From: Spinellus fusiger
Lineage: Eukaryota > Mucoromycota > Mucoromycetes > Mucorales > Phycomycetaceae
Direction of reading: 5' to 3'
Length of the DNA: 64,000 bases
NCBI GenBank assembly: GCA_025094145.1
Contig: JALLLS010000009.1
Location: 598,864-662,863 of the forward strand
Shown piece after piece: positions 45,376 to 57,279 of this stretch. The notes under the pieces were generated by a model, which was not told the origin of the DNA, searched no databases, and saw only the letters and a list, made by a program, of their open reading frames with translations. The first letter of the stretch is position 1. Each line of letters opens with the position of its first letter. The position numbers and the translations under genes are program-made.

Positions 45376-46238
45376 CATATCAATGTAATAAAAGTACTTA
45401 CCTGAAAAAGATATTCAAACAGTTTTTCAAATACTAATAAAAAATATTAAAAGCTCTGTATACTGCTCACCCTCAGTTATTGTATTATAGAAAATCATTT
45501 TAAGCTTTCAAAAACCATAGTTACCCCACTTTTATAATTTAACGAATCTGTTTCATTGCAATATTCTATCATTTCATAACTACTTTATTCTTTTTTCTTC
45601 AACTAAATAAGTAAATAAAATAAAATAAAAATACCTTTCACTGATCTTAAGCTTATCTAACTGGTTAACACAATTTCCATACTTGTATGGTTGTATGGCT
45701 ATTATCCTGGTAGTTTGTAGTTGACCAAGTTTCTTTCTAATTTAAATATTTTATTGGATGAGTCGTTGATTTGATCAATATACTAATCTCCTAAAAATGT
45801 AGTAATGTCTTATTATATTTTTGTAAATGTAACAAAAAATAGGCCAATACTATTATGAGATAGTTTCTAAATATATCATGTATATAAGAAAGCTACCATA
45901 TGTCATACACTAATTTACTGTATATTTACATGGTTTCCCCCTCCGATATATACTGCTGGGAGGAGAGAGGAGGAGGGTGGAGGAGAGAACTACTTAAGCC
46001 TGTTTAGAAATCCTGTATGAATAGAAAATGGTATGAAGGTTTCAATAAAACTTTTTCATTTCATTTTAGTTGGACAAGTCTGAGAGAGAAACTTAATTGC
46101 TTTGGAAAAGTAAAAAATGATCAATAATTAATTGGTGTTCAATTTCATTTTAATAAATCTATACGAAAAAGTATAAAAGATCATTAAAATATCAGCCCTG
46201 TCTCTCCCTACTCACTACTTCTAAGTCTACCCAATAAA
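45376..46238. other. AT-rich spacer upstream of the secreted protein gene
   Basis: No coding region seen. A C/T-free GGAGG-rich patch (45955-45987) stands out. The promoter of the following gene should be near the right end. Confidence 0.4.
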
Positions 46239-46655
46239 ATGCTTTCCAACATTATTGCCCCCATCATCTTCTTGACTAGTGGTGCCTTTGCTATCCAATG
46301 CTTTGGTGATAACAAGGCCTGGGACTGGAACTGTAAAACTCTTTTGGATAACTGGACCTTGGACTCTAGACTGACCTACTCTGCTCTTGACTCTGCCTGT
46401 CTGTGGTCCGGATTCACCCATCACGGTGCAATTGCATGTAAATTAATGGTAAACGACTCCTGCACTTTGGTTATTGCAGCAAACGGCAAGTTCCCTGGCT
46501 CTCGCATCGGTGGTGATCAAATCAAGACCTTTGTCCAAAATGCTATTTCCCAGTGCAGCTCTGGAAACCTTTTGAATGCTGCAGACGGAAATGCATTCGG
46601 AATCAAAAGCCAGAGATTGTGCTTGATCAACAACAATAACGCTAGCTCTTGTTAA
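46239..46655 (+). CDS. Small secreted cysteine-rich protein
   Basis: Single exon, 138 residues, TAA stop. The first 18 residues (MLSNIIAPIIFLTSGAFA) form a signal peptide. The mature part of about 120 residues has eight cysteines, an even number that suits disulfide bonding, and the segments GAIACKLMVNDSCTL and FPGSRIGGDQIKTFV. The spacing of IAC, C and the glycine-rich helix loosely recalls fungal KP4-like secreted proteins, but I cannot confirm that. It is the only plausible host gene between 34 and 59 kb and its codon use is more GC-rich than its AT-rich, transposon-filled surroundings. Likely secreted or cell-wall effector-type protein; function unknown. Confidence 0.75.
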   Translation: MLSNIIAPIIFLTSGAFAIQCFGDNKAWDWNCKTLLDNWTLDSRLTYSALDSACLWSGFTHHGAIACKLMVNDSCTLVIAANGKFPGSRIGGDQIKTFVQNAISQCSSGNLLNAADGNAFGIKSQRLCLINNNNASSC

Positions 46656-49640
46656 AGAGTTCATAAAGTAAACTAAGTGAGCGGATTTGATATCAGCGAC
46701 TTAGACTTTAAACTATAACATAATTTATTAACTCCGAGATATAATTAAAATTTCTTTTTTGCAACTCAATCCAATCCAGCTCTGATTTTGTATTTTATTT
46801 GAACAAAAAGTGTACCTATAATAATTCTTTATAAATGTATCATTAGATCAGAAGAACAGTCTATATATAATGACAGTACTATCAATATATAAAGAGTTTT
46901 CATTATTTATTTTACATATTGTCAGATATAAAAACTCTTTTAAAAAATTTGATAGTATAATCATATTAACAAGTTAAGTATAAATTCAATAGAGATAATG
47001 CCTTGCACATGGACACTATCGCTTATTAAATAGTAAAATAGTTGCCGACAATAAAATAATATATTAATCACCTATATTACTTATCTTACAATAATACATT
47101 CTATTTTCTATCTTTTAACTAATGCTTGAATATTAAGTTCCATAGTGAGGTGTTTGAAAAGTAAATAAAATAGACAGGCTGAGATTAATTATATCACGGC
47201 GTATTTATTCTTGGTCTTAGCTATAAACTCAACTCGTCATCTGAATTAAATCAAAGTCAAATAGGGTAAATATTTTACATTTTATTACTATTAAACATAT
47301 ATCTTTTGTTCATAGACTCAATAAAAAAGGACTACTAACACTGATTTCCAGTAATATAAAAATATCCGTAGTATCCATAATGAAGAGTATTTAGGGAAAA
47401 TAATCAATGTTGTGAAACACAGTCTTTCTTTCTTGTCTCCATCACTCTGCATCAACAATTTCTGTTAGAACCAATGACTTTGAATTTACTGGCATACATG
47501 AGAATATAATAAAATGTACAACCTGCCAGAAGAAGAATATTCAAGAAAGCATATCTATGGTAGATTATATTAAGATGAGATCAGCATTCGGTTTATAATA
47601 TCGAAAAACGCTGACAATTAAATATTTCCCTTTTATATTTTTCACGGTATTTCTTCATTGTAAAGTTGGCACGTAAGATTGAAAATGAGCTTGCGTTGAG
47701 GCAGAAACTAAGGTTGCCATAACCAAGAAAAAATCAAACAAATGTTATTGAGATAAATCGGGATAGAGACTAGAGATAAAATAGACTACATATAACGCTT
47801 CTATGAAGATTCAGACTTAAAGAAATATGACAAGTGTTTACTCTTGTGTCTTGTGACAACACAACTTGTAAAATGACAAGGAAATACTTTTTACTGATCC
47901 TTTTATATTATTTTTATAGCTCTTATTATATTTTATACAAGATTTTTGTTTAAATATGTTTCCAAAGAAAACTCATAGCTGTTTCATATCAGTACAAGAA
48001 TCCAGGAAATGGATACATACAGTTTTTCATGGCCCAATTAGGCCTTGGAGAACACTGACTCCTTTTAACTGAGAGAGTTTATTACAGCCAATCATCAAAG
48101 TTTTTTTTTTTAAAAAAAAAGTGATTGAGATAGCTATCATTTATTACAAAAAGGAAAGTCTAACTCTGTAAATGTCAACTGATTATACACTATTTTCACA
48201 AATGATTGTTGTACTTTTAGAATCATACTTTGTAAAAGGATAAATTTTATTGGGAAAATATGACAATAATTTGCGAAAATAATGTATGCATCGAGTACTA
48301 CTATCTTATTCTTCACTTATCAATAAATTTAGTGTCCCAAATTTAGTGTGAAAGCGTATTAGTTACATAAAAAATTATTCATATAAGATACTTGATAATT
48401 ATACATTCATTATAAAACATATCTTTATAGATTATATTGGTACATTATTAGGATATATTCAATAAAGAGATGCTAGCCACTTTCCTCTTGCTTTTTTTTT
48501 TTTTATATATTAAGGTAATATGCAACGGTGTTTTCAATAAATTGTGTAAACATATTTAAAACCAGAGACATTCATAAACATAGAATTAAAGTCCTATGGA
48601 GATTGTACTAATGCTGTGACTATGTTTAATATTCTGTTTGATTTTAATTTTCAATGTTTAATTGCACTAAACAATAGAAAACATCATCCACATTAAGCTA
48701 TGGAGCGTCTTTATTTGGTTTACTACATTTTGAAAGGTCACACTCCGAATAATGCGGAAGAATGAGGTTTTAGGTATTTAATTCATTATTATTTTCCTAT
48801 AATGCTCTTAGTTCATTTTGTGGCACTAGCCTATGAGAGGCTAAAATATTACACACTGAGATGGTAAGGAATGCAGGTTATTTGAACTCAGTTACCCTTT
48901 TGGACTGCATATCACACCTTCATATTTTAATAACTTCATGAATACAAATGATATTGACTAGATAATTTCAATAAATAAAGAAAAGAATACCTTATAATAA
49001 TAGTTGTACTCAAATTATAAAATATTTAGTATTTTGTTGTGCTACTATATATGCATAAATCACGACCTAGCATCTCCGCCTCATGTCGTTAATGAGGCCG
49101 TCTGTTTTTTCTTTAGGGATTACTTTTTTACTCTAACATGATGGCAGCCTTCAGCTCTATCTTATATATAAATATAAATAAGTTGATAATATTTTTTAAT
49201 CTTAATATTTTATATATTTATTTGGTACCAAAAATGCTTAATTGTCTCTACAGATAGTAAGACATCTCATAAAGGTACATCTCCAAGATTCCTTTCATAT
49301 CTTAATTCGCCTCTCGAGATGGTTTTTTCTTATCTCTTCCAGTAAGAATAGACTTGCACCAAATGACTCCTTTAGTCTTTAAATCACCAGTTTCTCTTTA
49401 TCCCTTTACAACATGAGATATAGTAGTAAAGTTCACATTAGAGTGATTGACAATCTCTACCTGGCTGGTACCATTTATAGTTGTCTAATGTACAATGAAA
49501 CAGCAAATAAAATCATCAACAATTCTTCTTTCTAAAAAAAAAAGGTTTTGTTGTTTGATCAGTGGCATTAGATGAGACAAAATTAGTGTAAAGAAAGTAG
49601 AAGAGTAAGAAAAATGTAAAAGATTGTATAATTAAAGGCA
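46656..49640. other. AT-rich gene-free region
   Basis: Three kilobases with no convincing gene. A T-run/A-run palindrome lies at about 48102-48120. I see no partner repeat or transposase relic, although old degenerate elements are likely. Confidence 0.4.
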
Positions 49641-50115
49641 ATGTAAGATCTAAGAGGTACGTAAGTCTCGAGAGAGATTGACTACCAACACAAAGACCAC
49701 ACACAAAAGACGGAATTGGGGGATGTTCTTAACGGAGTAGTCTTTCTGAATTAGCAGAAAGAGTGATAACGGAGACGAAAGAGTGTTCACCAACAATAGT
49801 GACAGAGACCAAAAGAGGGTATGTAACCTACAGTGTTACAGGGAACGAAAAAGAGATAGTGATAAAATGGAGAAAGAGTGAAAGAATAGGAAGCACTGTT
49901 CGTTTCGATATTTAGAGCGACATGGCCCCACAATACGATTCAAAAGATACTAAGGAAACTCGATGTTTATTAGAGAGGTCTATCCTAAGGTATATATACA
50001 CAATATCGTCAGTGGAATGCTAGTCCTATGTATTTATCTATTTCGATATATATTAATCAACGTCTCAGTAACTTCCGAGCCAACAGATAGTCACTCCTGC
50101 CTATCACTACAATTG
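49641..50115 (+). repeat. Dispersed repeat, copy 2
   Basis: Same family as 44920-45375, with an extra left part (agatctaagaggtacg) that also matches the inverted fragment at 44556-44665. It ends shortly before LINE copy 3. Confidence 0.8.
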
Positions 50116-50191
50116 CTACTTTTTTTTTGGTCGGAAAATCTTAACCTTGAAAGGGTTCTTTTTTTTTTTCGCCCACTGTAATAAACTCATC

Positions 50192-50791
50192 TTGACCCAG
50201 TTTGTTAATACTGCTGCGAGCCATTGATCGAGCCACGTCTACTCGAGACTTTAAGGTAGAGCCATCAGTTGGTAGCCTGCTCATTGAGGCTTCTTATGGG
50301 TGTGTTGAGCAGGAACGCCAACGCCACCATAGAGTGCAAAGACTCCTTCAGCAACAGACGCTGTATCCTCACTTCTCTTCCGATCTCTCCTCTACTACCC
50401 ATTCTTAATCTGTTTAGCACAGCCAGAAGCTGCTAGTGCAATTACTACATATATTCTCAGGATTGTCCGAGTTGCTCTAAGTATCCTTCGTTGGATTTAG
50501 AATTGCCACAGGATGACAATTATCTTTTTGGTGTCCTGGTTTCCTTGCTGACTTTATAGCTCTTTGAATGTCTATTCTTAATTATCATTTTACCATCATC
50601 TCTCTGATTTCCCTCAACGCAAGGTTTTATATTCTCTTGTTTTTCTGTCTCTCATTCTTCTGCTTTTTTATTTTTCTAACTTTGTATTTAAAGTGTTCAT
50701 ACGTATATCTTAATTTCTCTCAAAGGCTCATAGGGTGACTATCATGCAAAATGCGTGATTAGAACCTAACACCCAAAAAAACCTTGAGCTA
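50192..50791 (+). mobile_element. LINE copy 3, 600-bp 5'-truncated insertion
   Basis: Corresponds to the last part of the complete LINE from about 13291 on: the ORF2 C-terminus (AIDRATSTRDFKVEPS) ending at TAA near 50406 and the 3' UTR. It is flanked by a 13-bp duplication, taataaactcatc, at 50179-50191 and 50792-50804. Classic 5' truncation by target-primed reverse transcription. Confidence 0.9.
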
Positions 50792-50804
50792 TAATAAACT
50801 CATC

Positions 50805-51430
50805 ATCTATAGACTTAAAACTCTCATTCTTGATACAAGATACCAGTTTATTTATTTATTAAAGTTTTAAGTCAATTACGGATGAGCGTATTATGATGTT
50901 GTTGTGGTTCCTGCTATTACAGTTATTATTAGTCATTTGTGACTCTTAGAAAAACTACAATATTATGTTTTCCCAGGAATATTTAATTTGATTTATTGTG
51001 ACCCTTGTGTCTACTCTTTTATTGTCACTACCTATCTTTGCACTGTTGTACGTTTTAATATAGCAGTATTAAAATGAAGTACAAATACAATAAAAAAGGA
51101 AGCCTATATTTTCAAGCGCACAAATACCTTATGAAAATACTATACGTGAAACTAATACTCAAGGTATCTTTGTATCATTCCTACATTTAGCATGATGACC
51201 ACTATGAGAAAATATGAGATAATATGCATAAAACACTAAGAATACATGAACAAAGAAAGTGAGAAATTCTAGGAAACATTTAGGTGTAATTTTACCACTA
51301 ATTAAAATTAATTATAAAACTAAAGCCAGTTGATTAGTTCTCAGATATTAAACTATGAGTACAAATGATATTCACACCCAAAGATTTTTGGGATACACTC
51401 TTTCCGGAAATTATTTGTGCAAAAATAAAA
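50805..51430. other. AT-rich spacer between transposable elements
   Basis: No gene or clear repeat recognised. Confidence 0.4.
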
Positions 51431-51559
51431 CAAATTTGGTGCACAAATAGAATGCACTAAGTGCACCAAAAAAATATAAAGTTATTATAAACATTTTCTT
51501 TCTAAATAATCGTCAAATCTGGACTGGGAATATCTACAGAATCTTTGCAAGACACTGAG

Positions 51560-52586
51560 CAGCACTTTATTACAAAGAATCTGATATCCTTGAGGATAAT
51601 GCTTCCTCATCCAAAAGAGCTTCTCTTTTGAGTCTACTTTTTACAACTGACTAGAACTGCTCAATAAGATTAAATCCAGGCAAATAAGGTGGAAGATAGA
51701 CGCAGCCATATCCTCCACCCTCAATGCAAAGCTGAATGTCACTGTTTTTATAGATATGGGCATTGTCCATGATCAAATACAGTCCCACCCTTACCTTTTT
51801 GACTCTGGATGGGACTACTTACTGCTATTCTTTTCTTCAAAGATGCTTTGTCAATGAAAGCACAGTTGCTCAAAAAAATCCATATTGGTTTCCTGTCAAC
51901 GAGTAACCCAATTGCACCTTTCTTCAATCTTTTTGGGACTGTTTCGCTCTACCGAATGGAAATGAGCTCTCTTGAGGGTGAAATGACATTTCTTGGTAAG
52001 GAAGTCATACAAAGTAGACTTCTTGATTTCAAGACTCATAAACTGGGCATTCAACCAGTCCATCATTTCCTCCAGGACAATATCTGGATTTTCATCTACT
52101 ATGTCAACCACAAAATCTTTGTGTTCTTTGCACAGTTTAGGTGGTCTTCCAGCCGAACTACTACTGTAACTGCTTCCATCTTTCCTGTGAAGTAAGTCCT
52201 CATCCTTATTTAAACTCTCTGTTCCTTTTTTGAACCAGTTTTGACCAGTACTAGGAGGTATATTGACCTTTTTGCAAGCAGCACAGACACTAATTTGCTT
52301 CTCATACACCCAATAAAAAAAACCTATCTTTATCCTCTTTTATATATGAACAATAGCTTGATTTTGCAACCTGTTTATTTCTGATGATGCCATCATCTAA
52401 GTTATCAAGTTTATTGTCCTTGACCTGCTTTTCTGGAGGCTTCAGCTCCATGTAGTGTCTAAAGTTTGTGACGTTGTGCAGTGGGTATTGTTCATTGTCC
52501 ACTTCCATATCTAGAACAGCAACTGAATCCTCCTCTTCTTTGTAAAGATTCTCACTTTCATCGTAAATAAATTGATCTATGTTCAA
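51560..52586 (-). pseudogene. IS630/Tc1-type DDE transposase relic
   Basis: Minus-strand frames 52302-52586 (acidic N-terminal part with EVDNEQYPLHNVTNFRHYME) and 51896-52309 (STGQNWFKKGT, SAGRPPKL, then FTLKRAHFHSVERNSP and CNWVTR) are colinear with the better preserved transposase at 55972-57279. After a TGA the catalytic part continues in pieces (CAFIDKASLKK, LIMDNAHIYKN, VYLPPYLPGFNLIEQF). The stretch between the first and second catalytic Asp is mostly deleted. GTGCACC motifs occur on both outer sides (51454 and 51474 at left, 52645 at right). Confidence 0.8.
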
Positions 52587-52671
52587 TGTTCAATGTTTTT
52601 TTTTAAAAATAAATAAAAATAAAAATAAAAAAATCGGTATAAAAGTGCACCAATTTTCACAACTATTTTTA

Positions 52672-54004
52672 CAGTGGGTAGCAAAAAAGTTGGCAATTTT
52701 AAAAAAAATCCAATTGATTTCATATCATCAATAAAGTGTTTTTCCTGTATCAAAAGAAATATAATGTACTTTTTACTTTAATAAAGCTCATTTTATATCA
52801 AAGAAAGGCTCTAGAATACGTATATGTAATTTATCTTTACATTTACTTATAAAAAAAAACTATTACAAATATAGCTTCAATAATGCGTACTCCCACCTTT
52901 GTTCTTGATGACTTTTTGCATTCGTGCTGGCATTGTCTCAATCAAAGATTTCCATGTTTTTAGCTCAAAAGAATACCATGCTTGTATTATGGTTTTGAGC
53001 TTGCCCATCTTGACAGAACCTTTGCATATCTCCTGGAACTTGTCTTTCATCTGCATCCAAAGGTTTTCAGTGGGGTTCAGATCGGGTGATTGAACAGGCC
53101 ACTCCAAACTACCAATTCCTATCTCTCTTTTCCAACCACTTGCTACAATACTTTTGTGAATGGGTGCTCCATCTTCCATCAATATCAGGTGGTATTCTAG
53201 ACCTCAGAAACGTAGTAATGACTCTTCATAGACTTTCTTGACAAAATCAACAGCCTTTCGTTCATCCTTCTCAAGCATCACTAGTTCTAACTTCTCACCG
53301 TGACGAATGGCTCCCCAGACCATAACTGAGGATCTTCCGCTTTTGAATGTGGGATCAAGACAATATTTTTTGTAAGCTTCTCCATCCTTACGCCAAACGT
53401 GAACCACTCGACTGTTCTTGCCAATTTCGAAACTACTTTTGTCGGTCCATATAAACTTTTTTCCACATGTCAATGGTCTAGTGGAGATGTTCTTTGGCAA
53501 ACTTGAGTCTTCTTTCTTGATGTGTTTCATTTAAAAAAGGTTTCTTCTTTGCCACTCGGCTAAATATACCCTCCTCATGCAGTACACATCTAACAGTGTG
53601 CTTGCTGCATTCTTCGGGTATTTCTGCAACTATCTCACTTAAAGTCATTCGTCTGTTCTTGCCAAAAACGTTCAAAAGGTGTCGTATTCCTCTTTCATTG
53701 AATATTCTGGGTCTTCCCGAACCCTCTTGGCGTTTGGTAGTTCCTCTTGTCTTTTGTTGATTTAGAACATTGTAGATTGTTCGCAGCTTTACTCTAGTTC
53801 TTTCAGTTATTTCTTATAATTTTATGTTTGCTTGTCGAAAATTAACAATGGTAGGTTTTTTATCGTCTGTTAGTTGCATATTAAATTAAATATGAATGTA
53901 ATTTTAGTAAGAATAAAGGAAGAAAATTGCTACTAACATCTCTTATGTAAGATATGAAGTTTATTGGATCTCTAAAAAAATACCAATTCTTTTGTCTCAC
54001 ACTG
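52672..54004 (-). mobile_element. Tc1/mariner element with inverted ends and TA flanks
   Basis: Left end cagtgggtagcaaaaaagtt and right end (reverse complement) cagtgtgagacaaaagaatt are imperfect terminal inverted repeats; TA flanks both sides (52670-52671, 54005-54006). Length 1333 bp fits one transposase gene, which it contains on the minus strand. Confidence 0.85.
52877..53879 (-). pseudogene. Tc1-type transposase, inactivated
   Basis: Reads from an ATG at 53879: MQLTDDKKPTIVNFRQANIKL, a TAA, then ITERTRVKLRTIYNVLNQQ (helix-turn-helix), GSGRPRIFNERG, and MTLSEIVAEIPEE. A frameshift near 53500 leads to FIWTDKSSFEIG (first Asp), then SVMVWGAIRHG. A TGA at about 53201 precedes LMEDGAPIHKS (second Asp), PVQSPDLNPTENLW (third acidic residue) and a C-terminal end at a TAA. 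So two stops and one frameshift break an otherwise full-length Tc1 transposase. Confidence 0.85.
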
Positions 54005-54006
54005 TA

Positions 54007-54450
54007 CATTGATGCTTTGGAAAAAGTTTACTGTCATGAACTAAAGATTTTCTCTCTCCTGAACCCTGGATTCAGATATTGCCTAAATAATGACAATGCT
54101 ATACCCCATACGATTAAGATGACTCAAGAATAGAAGGTTGTAAATGTTATAGTAATGACTCTTTATTGACCCTCACAAAGTCCTGATCTCAATCGAATTG
54201 AGAATTTATTGGCCTGCTTCAAGAAGTTTATTGGCCTGCTTCAAGAAGTTTATTAGGAAGATCAGAAGTTTATATTCCACCAAGGAAAAGCCTCTGGCTT
54301 CTCTAATACTGAAATAGGGTAAAGTATCGAAAGAAGTGACATACAACCTCATTATCAGCATGGGGCATAGATGACAGGCTGTAGTAGATGCCAAAAAATG
54401 ATAGTAGCTATTAAGTGACCTAAAAATAAGATCATTAATATGTAATTTCA
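54007..54450 (+). pseudogene. Older Tc1-like transposase relic with an internal 22-bp duplication
   Basis: Plus-strand fragments resembling the second catalytic block (LNNDNAIPHTIKMTQE) and SQSPDLNRIENLL can be read with stops. A 22-bp unit (tttattggcctgcttcaagaag) is tandemly duplicated at about 54206-54249, right after the third catalytic block. Confidence 0.6.
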
Positions 54451-55971
54451 ACGCTTATTTTCTTTATATATTGATATCCTTATGCTTATATATGATGAGT
54501 TTATGAAGTTATAGCACTATCAAGATAAAGTATGAAACTAAAAAAAAAGTGCTTAAGTTATCTTACTACTTTTTTCGGGTCATTATACATTAAACCGTAT
54601 TCACTCAACCATTATAGACATACCTCTATCTTATCATTTATATGTAAATTAGGTTAATCCATTGAGTCTATTCTACTTTACTTTTTTCTTAGCGATTTTT
54701 CTTATGAACAAATAATTTCCGAAAATAGTGTAAAACCTTCTATTTTGGCTACATTTTCACGGTCCGTTGAGAATGAAAGAATCAGAAAGCAAAATCCCTT
54801 TTTAGAGCCAAATCACAAAACCGTTCACTTGCAAACATAACTAAGGAAAGACGATCATAGCTTCAGAAATCCTTTCTTTTTTCTTTTTTATTCTTCATCT
54901 GCCTGATTATTTTATGGGGTGGAGAAATAGAATGTATACTCTTCTACTGTTTATAGAAAATGAGACTATTTGATTAAGTATAGCCAATAATCACACATTC
55001 TTATTTCTTCTGTTATGAGTGAAGTATATGTATATATGTATGTATATATATAAAATATCAATAATAAAATGCTAACCAAAAGTGATCCTCACATTAGGCT
55101 TGTAGTTCAATGGTGTCTTTAAGGCCATAAGTCATTTGTGAGTCAAATATGGTCTATTTATTATTACTGGTTTTCAGAGGTTTAATAATAATAAAAAAGT
55201 GATAATAGATTTTTTAAGGACGTTTGTCATTAAGCTGCTTTAGTGTGTTGCTGTTCATCAAATATACAAAATATAGGCTCTGAGTCGTTAGTTATTTTTA
55301 GTTTGAGTCAATAACAATAGTTGATAACAAAAAGACTAGTTGAAACTATAATATGTTAACTTGAGTATTATGATAAAAGAAAATACAATTGAGTATATTA
55401 GTACTACTGTTGCTGACTTTTTTATATGAAGATCCATTTTCTATTTGACATTACAACTCTATATATAACTCTTTCTATAATCCACACTATACTATCTAGG
55501 ATTGTTTGAAGAAGTGTTGAATAATTAAGTAAACGTGATAAATATTATGACTGCGTATATGTTTTAACAATCAGAGTGTATGCGACTTACTATCCCTACG
55601 CTTCGATAGACTGGTATTAGTTCATAACAGCTTCAGTTTTTTTAGACAAACAATCCCTGCTTTCAGTACTATAGCCTGCAAACATTGAGTTGTGGTTACA
55701 TGTTATACACTCTCAGAAAAACACTAGTTGACCTTGAGAAATCATTAGATTAAATTCAGGATACTAGCAACAGATAGTAACTAGAGAGTAATTTTGATTT
55801 CCTAATTTACATTGGACATACACCATTTTCACTTATTATTGTCGCACTTTTAGAGAAAAATATGTCGCATTAATAAATTAAAACTTGGCACAGTAAAAGA
55901 TATAAAACTGGTGTATTCTAAGTACTTGAGATTTTCTTACATTTTACTTTTCTTAAAAAAAGAATAACATT
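54451..55971. other. AT-rich gene-free region
   Basis: No gene recognised. Two GTCGCA motifs (55843 and 55863 areas) precede the transposase frame that follows and also occur twice after it. Confidence 0.4.
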
Positions 55972-57279
55972 GTGCATGAAGACGGCCAAGAAAATGTCCA
56001 TAATGATGAAGGCATAGCCGTTGCAGTAGTGGAGATAGAGGTAGACGAGGAGACGTACCCCATTGAGACGGTTACAAATTTCGGGATGTACCTTGACCTC
56101 AAACTACCTGAGAAGCCAGAAAGAAAAACTGTACAACAATCCGTAGACAGAGATGTCAATACGGACGAGGATAACAGAGCTCCTGGTATCCACAAGCACT
56201 ACAAAGATTCTGAGAAAGAGCAGTTATTTGTATTGATTTATGAAAGGGGTATGAGCGTCAGAGCTGCTGCACTGAAACTTCAAATCAACCCACACACTGT
56301 TCAGTGATGGTACTCAAACGATCAGCAGAATCCTCAGACATTCATTGCCAGAAAAGAAGGTAGTGGAAGGCCAGTTGGTAGACCAGCACTACTTGACGAT
56401 AGCCACAAAAGATTTTTGGTCAATTTATTGGACGATCAGCCCTCTTTAGTCCTGGATCAAGTGATGGAGAGTTTGAGAAAGTCTTTTATTGATTTAGAGA
56501 TATCGAGAACAGCTCTCTACAGTTTTGTCACCAAAGATTGTAAGATCAGTCTAAAAAGAGCCCCTTTTCATTCAGTTGACCGTAATAGTCCTGAAAAGAT
56601 CAAGGATCGAAAGGAGTGGGTACAAAAATGAATGGAGACAGATATGGACTACTTGAGCAACTGTGTCTTCATAGATGAGACGGCATTCCACATCAACATG
56701 AAGCGTACTTTTGCTTGGTCAAAAGTAGGTACTTGTGCAGTAGTAAAAGTACCAAGAACGAGGGCTAAAACAACAACCATCATGGGAGCAACAACTGCTC
56801 AGGGTATTGTCAATATAAAAGTAAGACGGCCTCGAATGTTGCCTGTTTCAAAGAAAAGAAGAACTACTGGATCTGGTGGGCCTTCTCAAAAACAAAGCAA
56901 AGGCACTATTACTGGCCACTATATTAATTTCTTGAGCAATACAATGGATGTCATGGATAATTTTCCAGATGTTTTCAAGGACAATGACTTGATTATGGAC
57001 AACACTCCTATCCACATGAATGAAGACATTAAAAGCTTCATTGAAGGCCGTGGGTACAGGCGTGTCTATCTTCCTCTTTACTCACCAGAGTTGAATCCCA
57101 TCGAGCAATTCTGGTCTGTTTGCAAAAGCAAGTTAAAAAGAGAAAGACTCTTGGAAGAAGAAACACTGTCATCTAGAATCGCCGATGCATCTAATCAAGT
57201 TCTTCTCGGTGATCTCAAAGGATTTCTTAAATACTCTGTTGATAGATTTGATGATTGCTTACATCAGAATCTTCTTTAA
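55972..57279 (+). pseudogene. IS630/Tc1-type DDE transposase, one frame with two TGA codons
   Basis: One continuous frame of about 435 codons broken only by TGA at 56305-56307 and 56629-56631. N-terminal acidic part (EVDEETYPIETVTNFGMYLD), helix-turn-helix (RGMSVRAAALKLQINPHTVQ, then TGA and WYSND), RPVGRPALL linker, SLKRAPFHSVDRNSP, WVQK-TGA-METDMDYLSNC, then catalytic VFIDETAFHIN (first Asp), IMDNTPIHMNE (second Asp) and PLYSPELNPIEQFWS (third acidic residue). Ends at TAA. It would be intact if both TGA codons were read as amino acids. Paralogous to the relic at 51560-52586. Confidence 0.85.

Noticed and set aside
55080..55150. tRNA-like A-box (tagttcaatgg)
   Set aside because: No B-box at proper distance and no cloverleaf pairing.
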